Assembly (NCBI GenBank): GCA_049516595.1
Contig: JBEKSY010000036.1
Coordinates: 1-36,354 of the forward strand
Reading direction: 5' to 3'
From: JBEKHT01 sp049516595
Lineage (GTDB): Bacteria > Chloroflexota > Anaerolineae > Anaerolineales > RBG-16-64-43
Length of the DNA stretch: 36,354 nucleotides
Shown here: piece by piece, positions 14,748 to 23,219 of the stretch
How the letters are laid out: every line of letters begins with the position of its first letter
Position numbering within the stretch: position 1 is the first letter of the stretch
Notes under the pieces: model-generated
Told to the model about the DNA's origin: nothing
What the model saw: only the letters and a program-made list of their open reading frames with translations
Databases searched by the model: none
Program-made: the position numbers and the translations under genes

Positions 14748-15865
14748 ATTGGCCTGAGCACGCGGTCTTCCCGCAAGCGCTTGAAAAAAAGCTGTGCATC
14801 GGGAACATAGGCTTCTCGGGCGGCCTCCTCCCAGGCGTGAACGCCGAGGCTGCCCAGGGAAGAAGGCTCGTAACCCGCCTTGCGCCAGGCCCGATCTCGA
14901 GCCATGCTCCGATCGACATAGACCACAGCCGCCTCACTCTGCAATTCGGAGGAGGCCGTTTCGACCGCATGCAGCAAGAGGGGCAGGGCCCTGTCCGTGG
15001 GGAGGGACGGATCCAGGAGCACTTGATCAGCGCGGGTCACCAGGTTGTCCACCTGCCATCCGATCAGGCCTATGATGCTGCCATTCCGCTCCAGGAGGAA
15101 GAAGGCCTTCTGACCAAAAGCGGCCATCACATCCTCCCGAGACAGGAGGCGGGGTGGATGCGTCACGCTGTTGATGAAATCGGCGATCTGATCCGCATCG
15201 GGGGGTTTCCCTCGGCGGACGGCCGCTTCGGCGCGAGGCAGCGGAGCGGTGACGACCTCGGCCGCTTGAGGGATTCTCCTCCAGGCTTCCTGAACCTGGT
15301 CCCACGTGGCTTCGAAAGAACCATCGTTGTGGATGATCACGTCGGCCCGAGCCAACTTTTCCTGCTGCGTGGGCTGGGTGCTCACCCGCATTCGTGCCGC
15401 CGCTTCACTCTGTCCGCGCTTTTCACGCAGGCGGACCATCTGGATCCATTCGGGCACGTCGGTCACCCAGAGCGCATCGCACTCCTTGGCCAGACCCGAT
15501 TCCGCGAGCTTGATGGCCTCGATCACCACCACGTGGGCATGGGCGCGCTCCACCAATAGTTCCACCGCCTCCCGAACCAGAGGATGGACGACCTCCTCCA
15601 GTTTGGCCAGGAGCGTGGCGTTCGAAAAGACAAGCTTAGCCAGCGACTGGCGGTTGATCTCCCCGTTCTCGTCCAGGATCCATTGGCCAAAGAGGCGCAC
15701 GACCTCAGGATAGCCGGGCGCCCCTTTGGAAATGCAGCGGTGCCCCACGGCATCTGCATCGATGCCGTAGGCTCCGAGGTGCTCGAGCATCTTGCGCACG
15801 ACGCTCTTTCCGGTGGCGATGTTCCCGGTTAGGCCAATAAGGTATTTGTCCGGCCAGCGACTCAT
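14744..15865 (-). CDS. coaE: Dephospho-CoA kinase fused to a GNAT-like domain
   Basis: A 373-residue protein. Residues 1-200 are dephospho-CoA kinase, which makes the last step of CoA synthesis. They show P-loop GLTGNIATGKS, IDADAVGH, FSNATLLAKLEEVVHP and a later RMRVSTQPTQQEKLARAD. A normal CoaE is about 200 residues and ends here. The remaining 170 residues follow a basic/Pro linker and resemble a GNAT acetyltransferase fold: FFLLERNGSIIGLIGWQ, a helix LPLLLHAVETA, and RAWRKAGYEP. The classical acetyl-CoA pyrophosphate loop is not evident, so catalysis is doubtful. The ATG at 15865 (MSRWPDKY) is chosen; an in-frame ATG lies three codons upstream at 15874. It is coupled to the following small membrane protein. 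Confidence 0.85.
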   Translation of the reverse strand: MSRWPDKYLIGLTGNIATGKSVVRKMLEHLGAYGIDADAVGHRCISKGAPGYPEVVRLFGQWILDENGEINRQSLAKLVFSNATLLAKLEEVVHPLVREAVELLVERAHAHVVVIEAIKLAESGLAKECDALWVTDVPEWIQMVRLREKRGQSEAAARMRVSTQPTQQEKLARADVIIHNDGSFEATWDQVQEAWRRIPQAAEVVTAPLPRAEAAVRRGKPPDADQIADFINSVTHPPRLLSREDVMAAFGQKAFFLLERNGSIIGLIGWQVDNLVTRADQVLLDPSLPTDRALPLLLHAVETASSELQSEAAVVYVDRSMARDRAWRKAGYEPSSLGSLGVHAWEEAAREAYVPDAQLFFKRLREDRVLRPI

Positions 15866-15959
15866 GAGAGGCATTGCCTGGGACGAGAATAGGCGCCCAA
15901 TGCGAATTGTAATCGTGCCCGGACGGACTGTCAAAAGGGACGGAGGCCACGCCAGCGGA

Positions 15960-18383
15960 TTAGGGCGAAGCGATGCTGGCGGCGTAGATTTGATCCCCTA
16001 CGGCCAGATAAAGGGTCTTGTCCGCTCCGACCGCCAGGGCCGAGGCATCTCCCTGCAGGGCCGCCGTAACCCGGAAGTGGGCCAGGAAGTCGAGCGCCAG
16101 GCTGAACCGGAAAGCCCCCCGGCCAAAGGAGTCCAAGAAAAAGAGGGAGGGCTCGGGAGGCGGGTTGTAACGCAACTGGGTGATTTGCGCGTCTGCAATC
16201 CGGGCCCCCGGTTGGCGCCCTGGACGGGTGTCGTTATAGGGGATGTCCGTGCACACATTGGCACCCGTTCCCGCATTACCCGGGAGCGAGAACAGGGGGT
16301 TGTAGGCGCAGCGAGTGAGGTGCCCGTCGGCATGGAGGAAGAAGACGTCCCCGCCGGCCACCACAAAGTCGACCGTGTCCGTGATATTCGGCACCGCCGC
16401 ATTGAAGTAGTCATCCGGTGGCTGGTCAAAATTGAAGCCGCTCGTTGCGTAACGCCAGAAACCATTCGCCGTGGGGTCGAGAGCATAGAGCTTGCCGTTG
16501 TAGTAATCAATCGCCCGCAGGCTGAGCCACCCCGTGCGGGGTGGGGTCAGCGCTCCGGCCACGGCCGTCCCACCCGGCGGGCAGTAGAGCACGCCTCCTT
16601 TGGCATCTACTGCAACCAGGACACCGCTGCGAGCCGAGCTGGGCACCTGAGACCCGACCGTGATGTCCGGAACCCAAACCATGTCCACCGGCGTGGCCAC
16701 GGAGTGCTCTGGATAGTCGCCGGCTTGACAGCGAAAGCTCTCATCCGCCTGGTAGCCACCTTGGCCAATGACGAGCCGCAGCACCTGACCGCGACTCGCA
16801 TCCAGGGCGAAGATCTCCCGATCGCCGACCACCATGGCCGTGATGTGCGTTCCAGCTCCCAGCCCGTTGGGAACCACAGGATGGAAGCCTAGGGGGGTGA
16901 TTCCGTCGAGAACGTCGAGAGCATGAGTCCCTTGATTGCGAATCGTTTCCAGCTCTCCGGACTGCCCAAATTGGGAGGCCTCATTGACCAGGGCAAGCAC
17001 CCGCCCCCACTGCTGGCGGGCCAGACTCGGATCGGATTGTCCCGCGGCGGCCACGGCCGAGGTGCGGGCCTGTTCCAAGACCAGCACAAATTGTTCGGCC
17101 CGGCCGCGCTGGTAATACAGGACCCCGACCACGGCAATGACCACCAAAGGAACCATGATTGCCGTCGCCAGCATCACGCGGGGAGGGAGAGTGAACCCCC
17201 CTTCCTTCGGGAGTGTTCCCTCGGGGGTCAGCCGTGCCAGGCCTGCACGCAGGGCCGCCCACCCCGCGCGAAAGCTAACCCTTGAGGCCCGAGCAAATGA
17301 GCGCAACCCGGAGATCAGGTTCAGTTCCGCGGTTTCCTTCGCCTCCAACCTCTCACTGGCCGGCCCGGTCGGCCGCGATCCCTGCCCGGAAGAGGGCACT
17401 CCCGGAGGTGCGCTTGACTCCGCCCGCGTGTGGAGCGTGGAGGGAGCGCGTTTCGCCAGCTGATCCGTGCCAGGAACCGGCCCCTCCGGGTGGGTGGGAA
17501 GGGAAGCCGCCCTCGGCCCGGTCTGAGCCTCAAGGTCAGGGGGTCGGCCCAGCGTCGAGTGAGGCAACTCCGGTTTCCAGAGCGGCTCGGCCGCGACGGC
17601 AGGTTTCTCGCCCACCCTGGGGGTGAGCGGGATGCGGGGCAAGACCCCACTTCGGCCCGCGCCAGCCCGGCTGGCGGCGGCCTCGGGTACCAAGCGAACC
17701 AGAATTGCGGCCAGGTCTCGGGTTGGTTCCGCCGGGGCCTGGCTCATACGCTCGGCGATTGCGTGCAGGGAAAGCCGAGCGGCATTGTCGAGAGCGCTCC
17801 GCCACCCCGCGGCGGGTGAGCTCGAAAGAAGCAGGGTGGAAAATGGCTCAAGGCTCTGGCCCGGTTGCAGTGCGATGTGACCGTAGTGCAACTCGGGGGT
17901 CCGTGAGCCGCCCAGTGGCCGTCCTGGTTTTTCGCCGAGCGCCGGGAATCCCTCCTTGAACCCTTGGCTCGCCGCCAGGATCAGGACCTCGCCTGCGAAG
18001 CCCAGGAACAATGCCTCCTCATGAAGGACCGCGGTAGCCAAGTTCAGTTGAAGGGGTGGGGCCTGGGGACTCAGAGCGCCCACCAAGTCCTCGGTCCCCG
18101 GAAAAACCTCATCGTTGATCGCCGTGAACGAGGCACGCAGAGCGGCTGTCACTGACCCCGGGGTGTCAAAGTAGGCGCGAGTTGCGAGCTCACACAGTTG
18201 ATTGGCCTGGGAATCGCCCAGAGGCCCCCAAACCGCGCCCAAGGCAAGGACCAGGGTTTCCCCCGCGCGACCTCGCGCGCAGCGTCTCGGCGCAGTCCGG
18301 ACCTGGTAGCCCGCGGGGAAAGCGTCCTCCAGCTTCCCGCCGCGAACCAGCAAAGGCCTCATTTCGGCTTCGAAGGAGGGCAT
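15960..18383 (-). CDS. Large membrane protein: degenerate PP2C-like N-domain, TM helix, propeller-like C-domain
   Basis: An 807-residue protein. Residues 30-235 have the layout of a PPM/PP2C phosphatase, but the metal-binding Asp positions look lost. VWGPLGDSQANQLCELATRA replaces the usual ADGMGG strand, and LLLSSSPAAGW replaces the LCSDGL strand. A long Pro/Ser-rich linker spans about 240-345, and one transmembrane helix spans about 403-424 (VMLATAIMVPLVVIAVVGVL). The C-terminal 380 residues look like a beta-propeller with repeats such as REIFALDASRGQVLRLV, NGKLYALDPTANGFWRY and KTLYLAVGDQIYAAS. The propeller probably faces outside and the pseudophosphatase inside, a signalling topology. Function is unknown. 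The ATG at 18383 stands alone, 95 bp upstream of coaE transcription order. Confidence 0.65.
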   Translation of the reverse strand: MPSFEAEMRPLLVRGGKLEDAFPAGYQVRTAPRRCARGRAGETLVLALGAVWGPLGDSQANQLCELATRAYFDTPGSVTAALRASFTAINDEVFPGTEDLVGALSPQAPPLQLNLATAVLHEEALFLGFAGEVLILAASQGFKEGFPALGEKPGRPLGGSRTPELHYGHIALQPGQSLEPFSTLLLSSSPAAGWRSALDNAARLSLHAIAERMSQAPAEPTRDLAAILVRLVPEAAASRAGAGRSGVLPRIPLTPRVGEKPAVAAEPLWKPELPHSTLGRPPDLEAQTGPRAASLPTHPEGPVPGTDQLAKRAPSTLHTRAESSAPPGVPSSGQGSRPTGPASERLEAKETAELNLISGLRSFARASRVSFRAGWAALRAGLARLTPEGTLPKEGGFTLPPRVMLATAIMVPLVVIAVVGVLYYQRGRAEQFVLVLEQARTSAVAAAGQSDPSLARQQWGRVLALVNEASQFGQSGELETIRNQGTHALDVLDGITPLGFHPVVPNGLGAGTHITAMVVGDREIFALDASRGQVLRLVIGQGGYQADESFRCQAGDYPEHSVATPVDMVWVPDITVGSQVPSSARSGVLVAVDAKGGVLYCPPGGTAVAGALTPPRTGWLSLRAIDYYNGKLYALDPTANGFWRYATSGFNFDQPPDDYFNAAVPNITDTVDFVVAGGDVFFLHADGHLTRCAYNPLFSLPGNAGTGANVCTDIPYNDTRPGRQPGARIADAQITQLRYNPPPEPSLFFLDSFGRGAFRFSLALDFLAHFRVTAALQGDASALAVGADKTLYLAVGDQIYAASIASP

Positions 18384-18475
18384 TCCCGTATTCTACCCGG
18401 AAGACTTCTGGCTTGTGGTCGTAGTGGGCGGAGGCTGCAAGATCAATGCCGAAAAACGGAACCCTCGAGAATCAA

Positions 18476-18501
18476 GATCGGCGGCCTTTCGGCCGCCGAT
18501 C
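18476..18501 (-). terminator. Perfect 11-bp hairpin after the gltD-like gene
   Basis: GATCGGCGGCC and GGCCGCCGATC pair perfectly around a four-base loop. It sits 32 bases after the stop at 18534. On the minus strand it is followed by TTGATTCTC, a poor T tract, so termination is likely but not certain. Confidence 0.55.
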
Positions 18502-18533
18502 CAACCCAACGGGAGGGAGGAATGGAGACTGAC

Positions 18534-19970
18534 CTAGTGGGCGGTCAGCAGGTACTCATCGATCGATCGAGCCGCTTTTCTTCCTGCCGCCATGGCGGTC
18601 ACCACCAAGTCAGGTCCGGTGACGCCGTCTCCGCCGGCGAAGACACCCGGACGAGAGGTGGCCCCGGTGTCCGGATTGACGACAATGAGGCCCCAGTCGC
18701 GAACCTCCAGGCCCGGGGTTGATTCCCCGATCTCCGCATCTGGCCAGTAGCCCAGCGCCAGGACAACGGTATCCGCTTCCACCGTGAAATTGGACCCTTC
18801 GATTGGGACCGGCCGGCGTCTGCCTGATTTGTCGGGCTCGCCCAGCTCGCACTGCAGGCATTCGACCCCGCTGACCCGGCCGTCCGGTCCGGCCAGGAAG
18901 CAAATGGGTTGGGTGAGAAAGCGGTAGCGGGCCCCCTCTTCTCGCGCCAGGGCACGGTCCTTCCTGCCTCCCGGCATCTCCGCCTCGGTTCGGCGATAGA
19001 CGCAGGTAACTTCCTCGGCCCCTAGGCGTAGAGCCGTGCGCAAGCAGTCGGAGGCCGTATCGCCTCCCCCAACCACAGCCACCTTGCGACCCACCTGCAA
19101 ACGCTCGCGTTGGTCGGGAGGAAGCAGGGCCGGATCAACATTCGTGCGTATCAGGAATTCCGTGGACTGGCAAACACCCGGCAGGTCCTCACCCGGCGCC
19201 TTCATCGTGGCGGGAATCCCTGAGCCGACGCCGATGAACACGGCCTGGCACCCATCGGCAAAAAGTTGATCGATGGTGTGCTCTCGTCCGATGCGGGCCC
19301 CGGTCTGGAACTCAGCCCCCGCCTGGCGCAAATCGTCGATGCGCGCGTGGACGACCTCCTTGGAGAGCTTGAAATTTGGAATCCCATAGACCAGCAGCCC
19401 TCCGGGCGAGGGCGCGGCCTCGAAGAAGGTCACTGCGTGCCCCCGCTGGATGAGTTGCTCAGCACACGCCAGGCCTGCCGGACCCGATCCGACGATGGCG
19501 ACCCGCTTGCCGGAGGCCGGACCCTTTGGAACCTCGACCCGTGCATGGCTGCGCTGGTAGTCCGCTACGAATGCCTCCAGTGCCCCCGTCAGGACCGGCT
19601 CCTCTCGCTTGCTGCGCACGCAGGCTCCCTGGCACAGCTGCTCATGCGGGCAGACCCGGCCGCAGATTTCCGGCAGCGAGCTGGTCCGGCGATAGATGTC
19701 CGCGGCTTGCAGGAACTTTCCCTGCTCGATTAGCAGGAGCGCCGCGGAGATATCATTGTGGCCGGGGCAGGCTTCCGAGCACGGAGCAGGATCGGGACAG
19801 TGAATACATCGCATGGCCTCGCGCTTGGCGCGCTCCTCGTCCAGCGGAAGAAAAGTCTCACCAAAATCGAGAAGCCGCTCCGCAACGGGACGAGTCGGCA
19901 AATCCTCGAACGGGATCTTCATGCGGGCCTTGCGATCAATGACAAGACCTTCGCCGGGCATGTCGGGCAT
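18534..19970 (-). CDS. NADPH-dependent glutamate synthase small-subunit-like oxidoreductase (GltD-like)
   Basis: A 478-residue flavin/Fe-S oxidoreductase. The N-terminal domain has cysteine clusters CIHCPDPAPCSEACP and CGRVCPHEQLCQGAC, which bind two 4Fe-4S centres. Next come an FAD-binding GSGPAGLACAEQL, the conserved GGLLVYGIPNFKL, and the NADPH-binding VVGGGDTASDCLRTA. A C-terminal GVFAGGDGVTGPDLVVTAMA closes the FAD site. The ATG at 19970 has AGGAG 6 bases upstream and starts MPDMPGEGLVIDRK; longer in-frame starts have no ribosome site. No large glutamate synthase subunit lies beside it. It may therefore work with a distant GltB or serve another NADPH-ferredoxin or bifurcating partner, as many GltD homologues do. 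Confidence 0.9.
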   Translation of the reverse strand: MPDMPGEGLVIDRKARMKIPFEDLPTRPVAERLLDFGETFLPLDEERAKREAMRCIHCPDPAPCSEACPGHNDISAALLLIEQGKFLQAADIYRRTSSLPEICGRVCPHEQLCQGACVRSKREEPVLTGALEAFVADYQRSHARVEVPKGPASGKRVAIVGSGPAGLACAEQLIQRGHAVTFFEAAPSPGGLLVYGIPNFKLSKEVVHARIDDLRQAGAEFQTGARIGREHTIDQLFADGCQAVFIGVGSGIPATMKAPGEDLPGVCQSTEFLIRTNVDPALLPPDQRERLQVGRKVAVVGGGDTASDCLRTALRLGAEEVTCVYRRTEAEMPGGRKDRALAREEGARYRFLTQPICFLAGPDGRVSGVECLQCELGEPDKSGRRRPVPIEGSNFTVEADTVVLALGYWPDAEIGESTPGLEVRDWGLIVVNPDTGATSRPGVFAGGDGVTGPDLVVTAMAAGRKAARSIDEYLLTAH

Positions 19971-20135
19971 TGGTGCTCCTTCAGGGCAATCGGGAAGAGC
20001 CAGGACCGAGCCTGAGGCGCAGCCGCTTGGCTCCCGGCCGCGCAAGGCGGGTCATCTATGGATCCCAAACGCAGTCTAATGGTCGAATTCGAGAGGGGTG
20101 AGGGCATGAAATCACCTATCGCAACGATAATCATC

Positions 20136-20364
20136 ACCCGGCCGAAGGAAGAGTATCACTCAGCCGGGTTGGCCCATGAGCCGCGCCTCCCGTTGGGCGG
20201 CGGTTTGGAGACCCAAGCCTCAAGCGCGTGCCTGCCGATGCGGTGTGAACTGGGTGTCTCTCGTCGTACAAAGCCGACTCGCGTCGAGCCACGCTTCGGG
20301 TCCCTTACGGGAGCATGCCTCGCCTGCCGTCATCCGAGAGGACGACAAGCCCGAAGGTCACCCA
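20136..20364. ncRNA. Candidate structured RNA, unassigned family
   Basis: No convincing gene lies between 20046 and 20392, but the sequence is full of nested pairing. ACCCGGC (20136-20142) pairs with GCCGGGT (20163-20169). GGTTTGG-AGAC-CCAAGCC forms 20202-20219. TGGGTG (20251-20256) pairs with CACCCA (20359-20364). Inside that are a CGAC-TCGC-GTCG hairpin (20275-20286) and a 7-bp stem CTTCGGG/CCCGAAG (20294-20300 with 20350-20356). That stem in turn encloses TCCC-TTAC-GGGA (20301-20312) and GTCATCC-GAGA-GGACGAC (20329-20346). Read as minus-strand RNA, two tetraloops become GNRA type (GCGA, GTAA), favouring that strand. It could be a leader upstream of the GltD-like gene or an independent RNA. 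I could not match it to RNase P, tmRNA, SRP, 6S or a known riboswitch. Confidence 0.35.
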
Positions 20365-20392
20365 CGATCTAACCTGCATTGCCCACCAGGGA

Positions 20393-20905
20393 TCAGGTGA
20401 GCGAGAGGCGCTCGCGGATTTGTTCGGGCAGGATCCGCGCGCCTCCATCGATTTGGCCTTTCGGCTCGTGGGCGACTCGGACCCGTCCTTCAACTTCACC
20501 TGGAGTGCCCGGGTCTCCCTGCCGAGCCGAAAGCCACCAAGCCGTCGCGCCCCGCTCCATCGGGAACCAGTGCCAACCCTGGCCGCAGTTCACGGGTCCA
20601 CACACCGAAAAGGAGAGGAAATCCGCGCTGGGGACCAGGAGGGCCGGTCGAACGAAGAGATCCTCCAAGCGCGGGGACACCTTTTGTGCCCTGCAGACCC
20701 GCCCTCTCGCGGGACGATCCCCCTCCTCTGGCTGTCGCCGGGCCAGGGCCCAGGGGCGGCGCAGCGCAATGGCGTCCCTTAGTTTCTTCTCCCATCCAGC
20801 CGCGGAGATGTACAGACACCCAGGCCCCGTTGGGGATGCAACCCTTCCAAGCCTTAGCAGGCCATCTTTCTCGGAACGCCCAGCGGTCATCACAAGGCAA
20901 TCCAA
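20393..20905 (-). CDS. Hypothetical protein, weakly supported
   Basis: This open frame of 170 codons fills most of the gap between the candidate RNA and the glycosidase gene. The second half, from about VSPRLEDLFVRPALLV through WHWFPMERGATAWWLSARQ to the end, has the GC-rich third positions of neighbouring genes and reads as a plausible globular domain. The first half is less convincing, and no clear ribosome site precedes the ATG at 20905 or the ATG at 20890. I recognise no family. It could be a real lineage-specific gene, a decayed gene with a shifted 5' part, or chance. Confidence 0.3.
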   Translation of the reverse strand: MDCLVMTAGRSEKDGLLRLGRVASPTGPGCLYISAAGWEKKLRDAIALRRPWALARRQPEEGDRPARGRVCRAQKVSPRLEDLFVRPALLVPSADFLSFSVCGPVNCGQGWHWFPMERGATAWWLSARQGDPGTPGEVEGRVRVAHEPKGQIDGGARILPEQIRERLSLT

Positions 20906-20906
20906 G

Positions 20907-20941
20907 ATGAAGCGCCAGCTTCATTCGTCTGCCGATATAAT
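20907..20941 (+). promoter_or_regulatory. Putative promoter with overlapping palindrome, glycosidase gene
   Basis: A consensus -10 TATAAT lies at 20936-20941. The expected -35 zone is occupied by a perfect inverted repeat, ATGAAGC-GCCA-GCTTCAT (20907-20924), in place of a recognisable -35 hexamer. Transcription would start near 20948 and reach the ATG at 21023. The palindrome could be an activator or repressor site. This is inferred from position only. Confidence 0.4.
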
Positions 20942-21022
20942 GACATCCTGGCGATCGAGGCCGGATTGTGGAAGCAGAGCCTCAATCGAGCAGACGGAGG
21001 TTACCGATAAGGCGTCTCGACC

Positions 21023-22285
21023 ATGGCCCCCCTCCGCAAGCCTTCGCACCCGCATTCGAAACCTCGCCGATTGAGATCGCTCGCAACCCTTGCGATCCTC
21101 GCCCTTCTGCTCCTGGGCGGATGCGGCTATGCCGGTGCGCACTGGGCTGAGATCGGGGCGCTGGGAGCAGACTGGCTGCGTTCCTTCCTGGGCGATCAAA
21201 CGGTCTCGCGCATGGAGGTGGTCCTGTTCAAGGTGGAGGACGATATCCGCCTGGCCGAGTACTCCCTGGGTCTGTCCTCAGCCGCGGCCCCCTGGACCCC
21301 GGCACCCCTCGCGGTCGGGGCGACCGGGCCTACCCCCACCGCCGATGTGGCCAGCGAAACCGCCGTCGCCCCGTCTCTCTCCCCAACTCCGCCCATCCTC
21401 TCTACTTCCACTCCGAGCCCAACCCAGGAGCCAACCGCCACCCCTCCCTATTGGCCGCTCGCCTCGAGGCCCCCGCTGGGCCACCTGGCGGGGGAAGGTG
21501 AGTGGTCCCCCTACTTGCTGGGCGCCTCGGGAACGGTCTATTCCGACCGGGCCTATTTCCAGCCCGACCCCACGCGGCCCTACGTTGTCGTGAGGGTGGT
21601 TGCCTTCGACTTGGGAACCACTCGCTTGCACTACGTGGTTGGCACTCAGGAGCCGGAGTCCAATGTGCCCTTGAAGCGACTGGGAGAGATTGCCCCCTCG
21701 GACAAGGTCCCCGGCGTCCTGCTGGCAGCATTTAATGGCGGCTTCAAGGGGCGCCACGGCAACTTCGGGGTGATGGTCGACGGCACCACCCTTTTGCCCC
21801 CCCGAGATGGGATGGGAACCGTGGTTCTCAATGCGGATGGACAGGTGAGAATCGATCAGTGGGGGCGGTTCCCCCTGAGCCCGGATATCGCCGCCTGGAG
21901 GCAGAACGGCCCGCTCATTGTCAACCGGGGCGAGGTCAACCCAGAGGTCGACCTGGTTTCCTTCGATGTGTGGGGAACTCTCCTGACCGGCAAGACGCTC
22001 ACCTGGCGGTCTGGCCTTGGGCTGAGTCGGGACGGCCATGTGCTTTACTATGCCGCCGGCCCCAGTCTCACCCTGCGCGGCTTGGCCAGCACCCTCAGCG
22101 CGGCGGGTGCGTACAATGCGCTTCAGCTCGACATAAACAACTACTGGGTGGAATTCGTCAGCATTCGGGCAGTGGGGACCCGCTTTTTCGCCTATGCGCT
22201 CTTTCCCGAGATGAGCGAGAATGAGGGCCGCTATCTCGGCCAATCCATACGCGATTTTTTCTACGTCACGACGGACGAGGGCTAG
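21023..22285 (+). CDS. Exported phosphodiester glycosidase (NAGPA-domain) protein
   Basis: A 420-residue protein. A basic N-terminus is followed by a hydrophobic stretch ending LLLLGGCGYAG, which reads as either a lipobox or a signal anchor. After about 50 residues comes a Thr/Pro/Ser-rich spacer (about residues 85-150), typical of Chloroflexota surface proteins. The C-terminal 260 residues match the phosphodiester glycosidase fold (PF09992), with LLAAFNGGFKGRHGNFGVMV, AWRQNGPLIVNRGEVNP and LQLDINNYWVEF. The family removes GlcNAc from phosphodiester-linked sugars in animals; bacterial members probably act on envelope polysaccharide or teichoic-type polymers. The ATG at 21023 is the first in frame; a GGAGG lies too far upstream to be decisive. 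Confidence 0.82.
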   Translation: MAPLRKPSHPHSKPRRLRSLATLAILALLLLGGCGYAGAHWAEIGALGADWLRSFLGDQTVSRMEVVLFKVEDDIRLAEYSLGLSSAAAPWTPAPLAVGATGPTPTADVASETAVAPSLSPTPPILSTSTPSPTQEPTATPPYWPLASRPPLGHLAGEGEWSPYLLGASGTVYSDRAYFQPDPTRPYVVVRVVAFDLGTTRLHYVVGTQEPESNVPLKRLGEIAPSDKVPGVLLAAFNGGFKGRHGNFGVMVDGTTLLPPRDGMGTVVLNADGQVRIDQWGRFPLSPDIAAWRQNGPLIVNRGEVNPEVDLVSFDVWGTLLTGKTLTWRSGLGLSRDGHVLYYAAGPSLTLRGLASTLSAAGAYNALQLDINNYWVEFVSIRAVGTRFFAYALFPEMSENEGRYLGQSIRDFFYVTTDEG

Positions 22286-22298
22286 CTAGGGAACTCGC

Positions 22299-22325
22299 GG
22301 GAGCCGGCACCCTTACTTGGCTCCC
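22299..22325. terminator. Hairpin between convergent genes
   Basis: GGGAGCC and GGCTCCC form a perfect 7-bp stem with a 13-base loop, 14 bases after the glycosidase stop. No T run follows on either strand, so terminator function is tentative. Confidence 0.35.
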
Positions 22326-22370
22326 CCAGGGACACGAGACGGGAGAGCCGCCCGGCCGCGGGCCGTAGGC

Positions 22371-23219
22371 TTACTCGCTGGCCAGAGTGGCGGCGCGCAA
22401 TCGCAGTTTCGAATCTACTTGCTCAACCCGGAACACAGGTTGGTGCTTCTCGTGGGCGCAGATCACCCGCGCCCCCCGTTCCACCGACCAAGCCTGCCAG
22501 CGTCGCTTGCTGCGCAGGGTCTCCAGCGGCTCGGCATCGTAAGCGGTCAGCCAGTTCAGGTGGGCAAAGTGAGCGGCCAGCGAGGCCAAGTCGCCCGTAA
22601 AGAGAACCGGCGTAGCGAGCCCTTCCACCAGCACGCTCTGGTGGCCGCGGGTGTGGCCGCGGGTTACGACGCAACTGACCTCGCGGGTCGCCCGAGTATC
22701 GCCGTGAAGCAGATGCATCCGCCCCTCGCTGACCAAGGGCAAGAAGTTCACGGCAAAGTAGGTGTTGCATGTCCGTTCGTCCGGAAAAGAGGCTTGGGCC
22801 CATTCCAACCTCTGCACCCAGTATTCTGCCCGTGGGAAGGTCGCCACAGGGCTTCCTGCTTCCATTCGGGTGTTGCCGCCGCAGTGATCAGCGTGCAGGT
22901 GAGTATTGATGACCAGATCAACATCCTCAGGAGACGTTCCCAGCCGATGCAGTCCCTCCAGCAAGCTGCCTTCGGGACGCTCGAGTCCCCATTGCGCCAA
23001 GGCGGCCTCATCGAGTTTGGTGCCCAACCCCGTTTCCACGAGTATGGTCTTCGCCTCGGAGCGAATGAGCAGCGATCGCAGGACCATCGGGATCTGCCCC
23101 CAGTCCTCCTGCGGCAAAGTCCTTTGCCAGAGGGTGGGCGGCACGAGGCCGAACGGTCCGCCCGGATCCTGGCGCACGACCCCATCGTTCAATAGGTAAA
23201 GCTCGGGTCTCTCCCTCAT
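22371..23219 (-). CDS. Metallo-beta-lactamase-fold hydrolase
   Basis: A 282-residue cytoplasmic protein starting MRERPELYLLNDGVV. It carries the MBL zinc signature NTHLHADHCGG (HxHxDH), the third-ligand GHTRGH, the bridging Asp in VLFTGD, and a late His in ICAHEKHQP, so a dinuclear metal site is intact. The sequence resembles the broad lactonase/hydroxyacylglutathione-hydrolase-like group (ILVETGLG near residue 60). The substrate cannot be assigned. The ATG at 23219 is preceded closely by GGAGG; longer in-frame starts give an unlikely basic extension. It is convergent with the glycosidase gene and 87 bp downstream of the DinB-like remnant in transcription order. Confidence 0.85.
   Translation of the reverse strand: MRERPELYLLNDGVVRQDPGGPFGLVPPTLWQRTLPQEDWGQIPMVLRSLLIRSEAKTILVETGLGTKLDEAALAQWGLERPEGSLLEGLHRLGTSPEDVDLVINTHLHADHCGGNTRMEAGSPVATFPRAEYWVQRLEWAQASFPDERTCNTYFAVNFLPLVSEGRMHLLHGDTRATREVSCVVTRGHTRGHQSVLVEGLATPVLFTGDLASLAAHFAHLNWLTAYDAEPLETLRSKRRWQAWSVERGARVICAHEKHQPVFRVEQVDSKLRLRAATLASE

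Noticed and set aside
15792..16892. Plus-strand frame of 366 codons opposite the propeller protein.
   Set aside because: It lies antisense to a well-supported frame, starts inside coaE and shows no domain.
20046..20400. RNase P RNA, tmRNA, SRP RNA, 6S RNA or cobalamin riboswitch.
   Set aside because: The conserved cores (for example GAGGAAAGTCC, the tmRNA tag and tRNA-like ends, the SRP GGAAG/AGCA loop, the B12 box) are absent on both strands.
20379..21074. Plus-strand frame of 231 codons in the gap before the glycosidase gene.
   Set aside because: Its composition is Arg/Pro/Ser low-information, it runs across the putative promoter, and no ribosome site or domain supports it.
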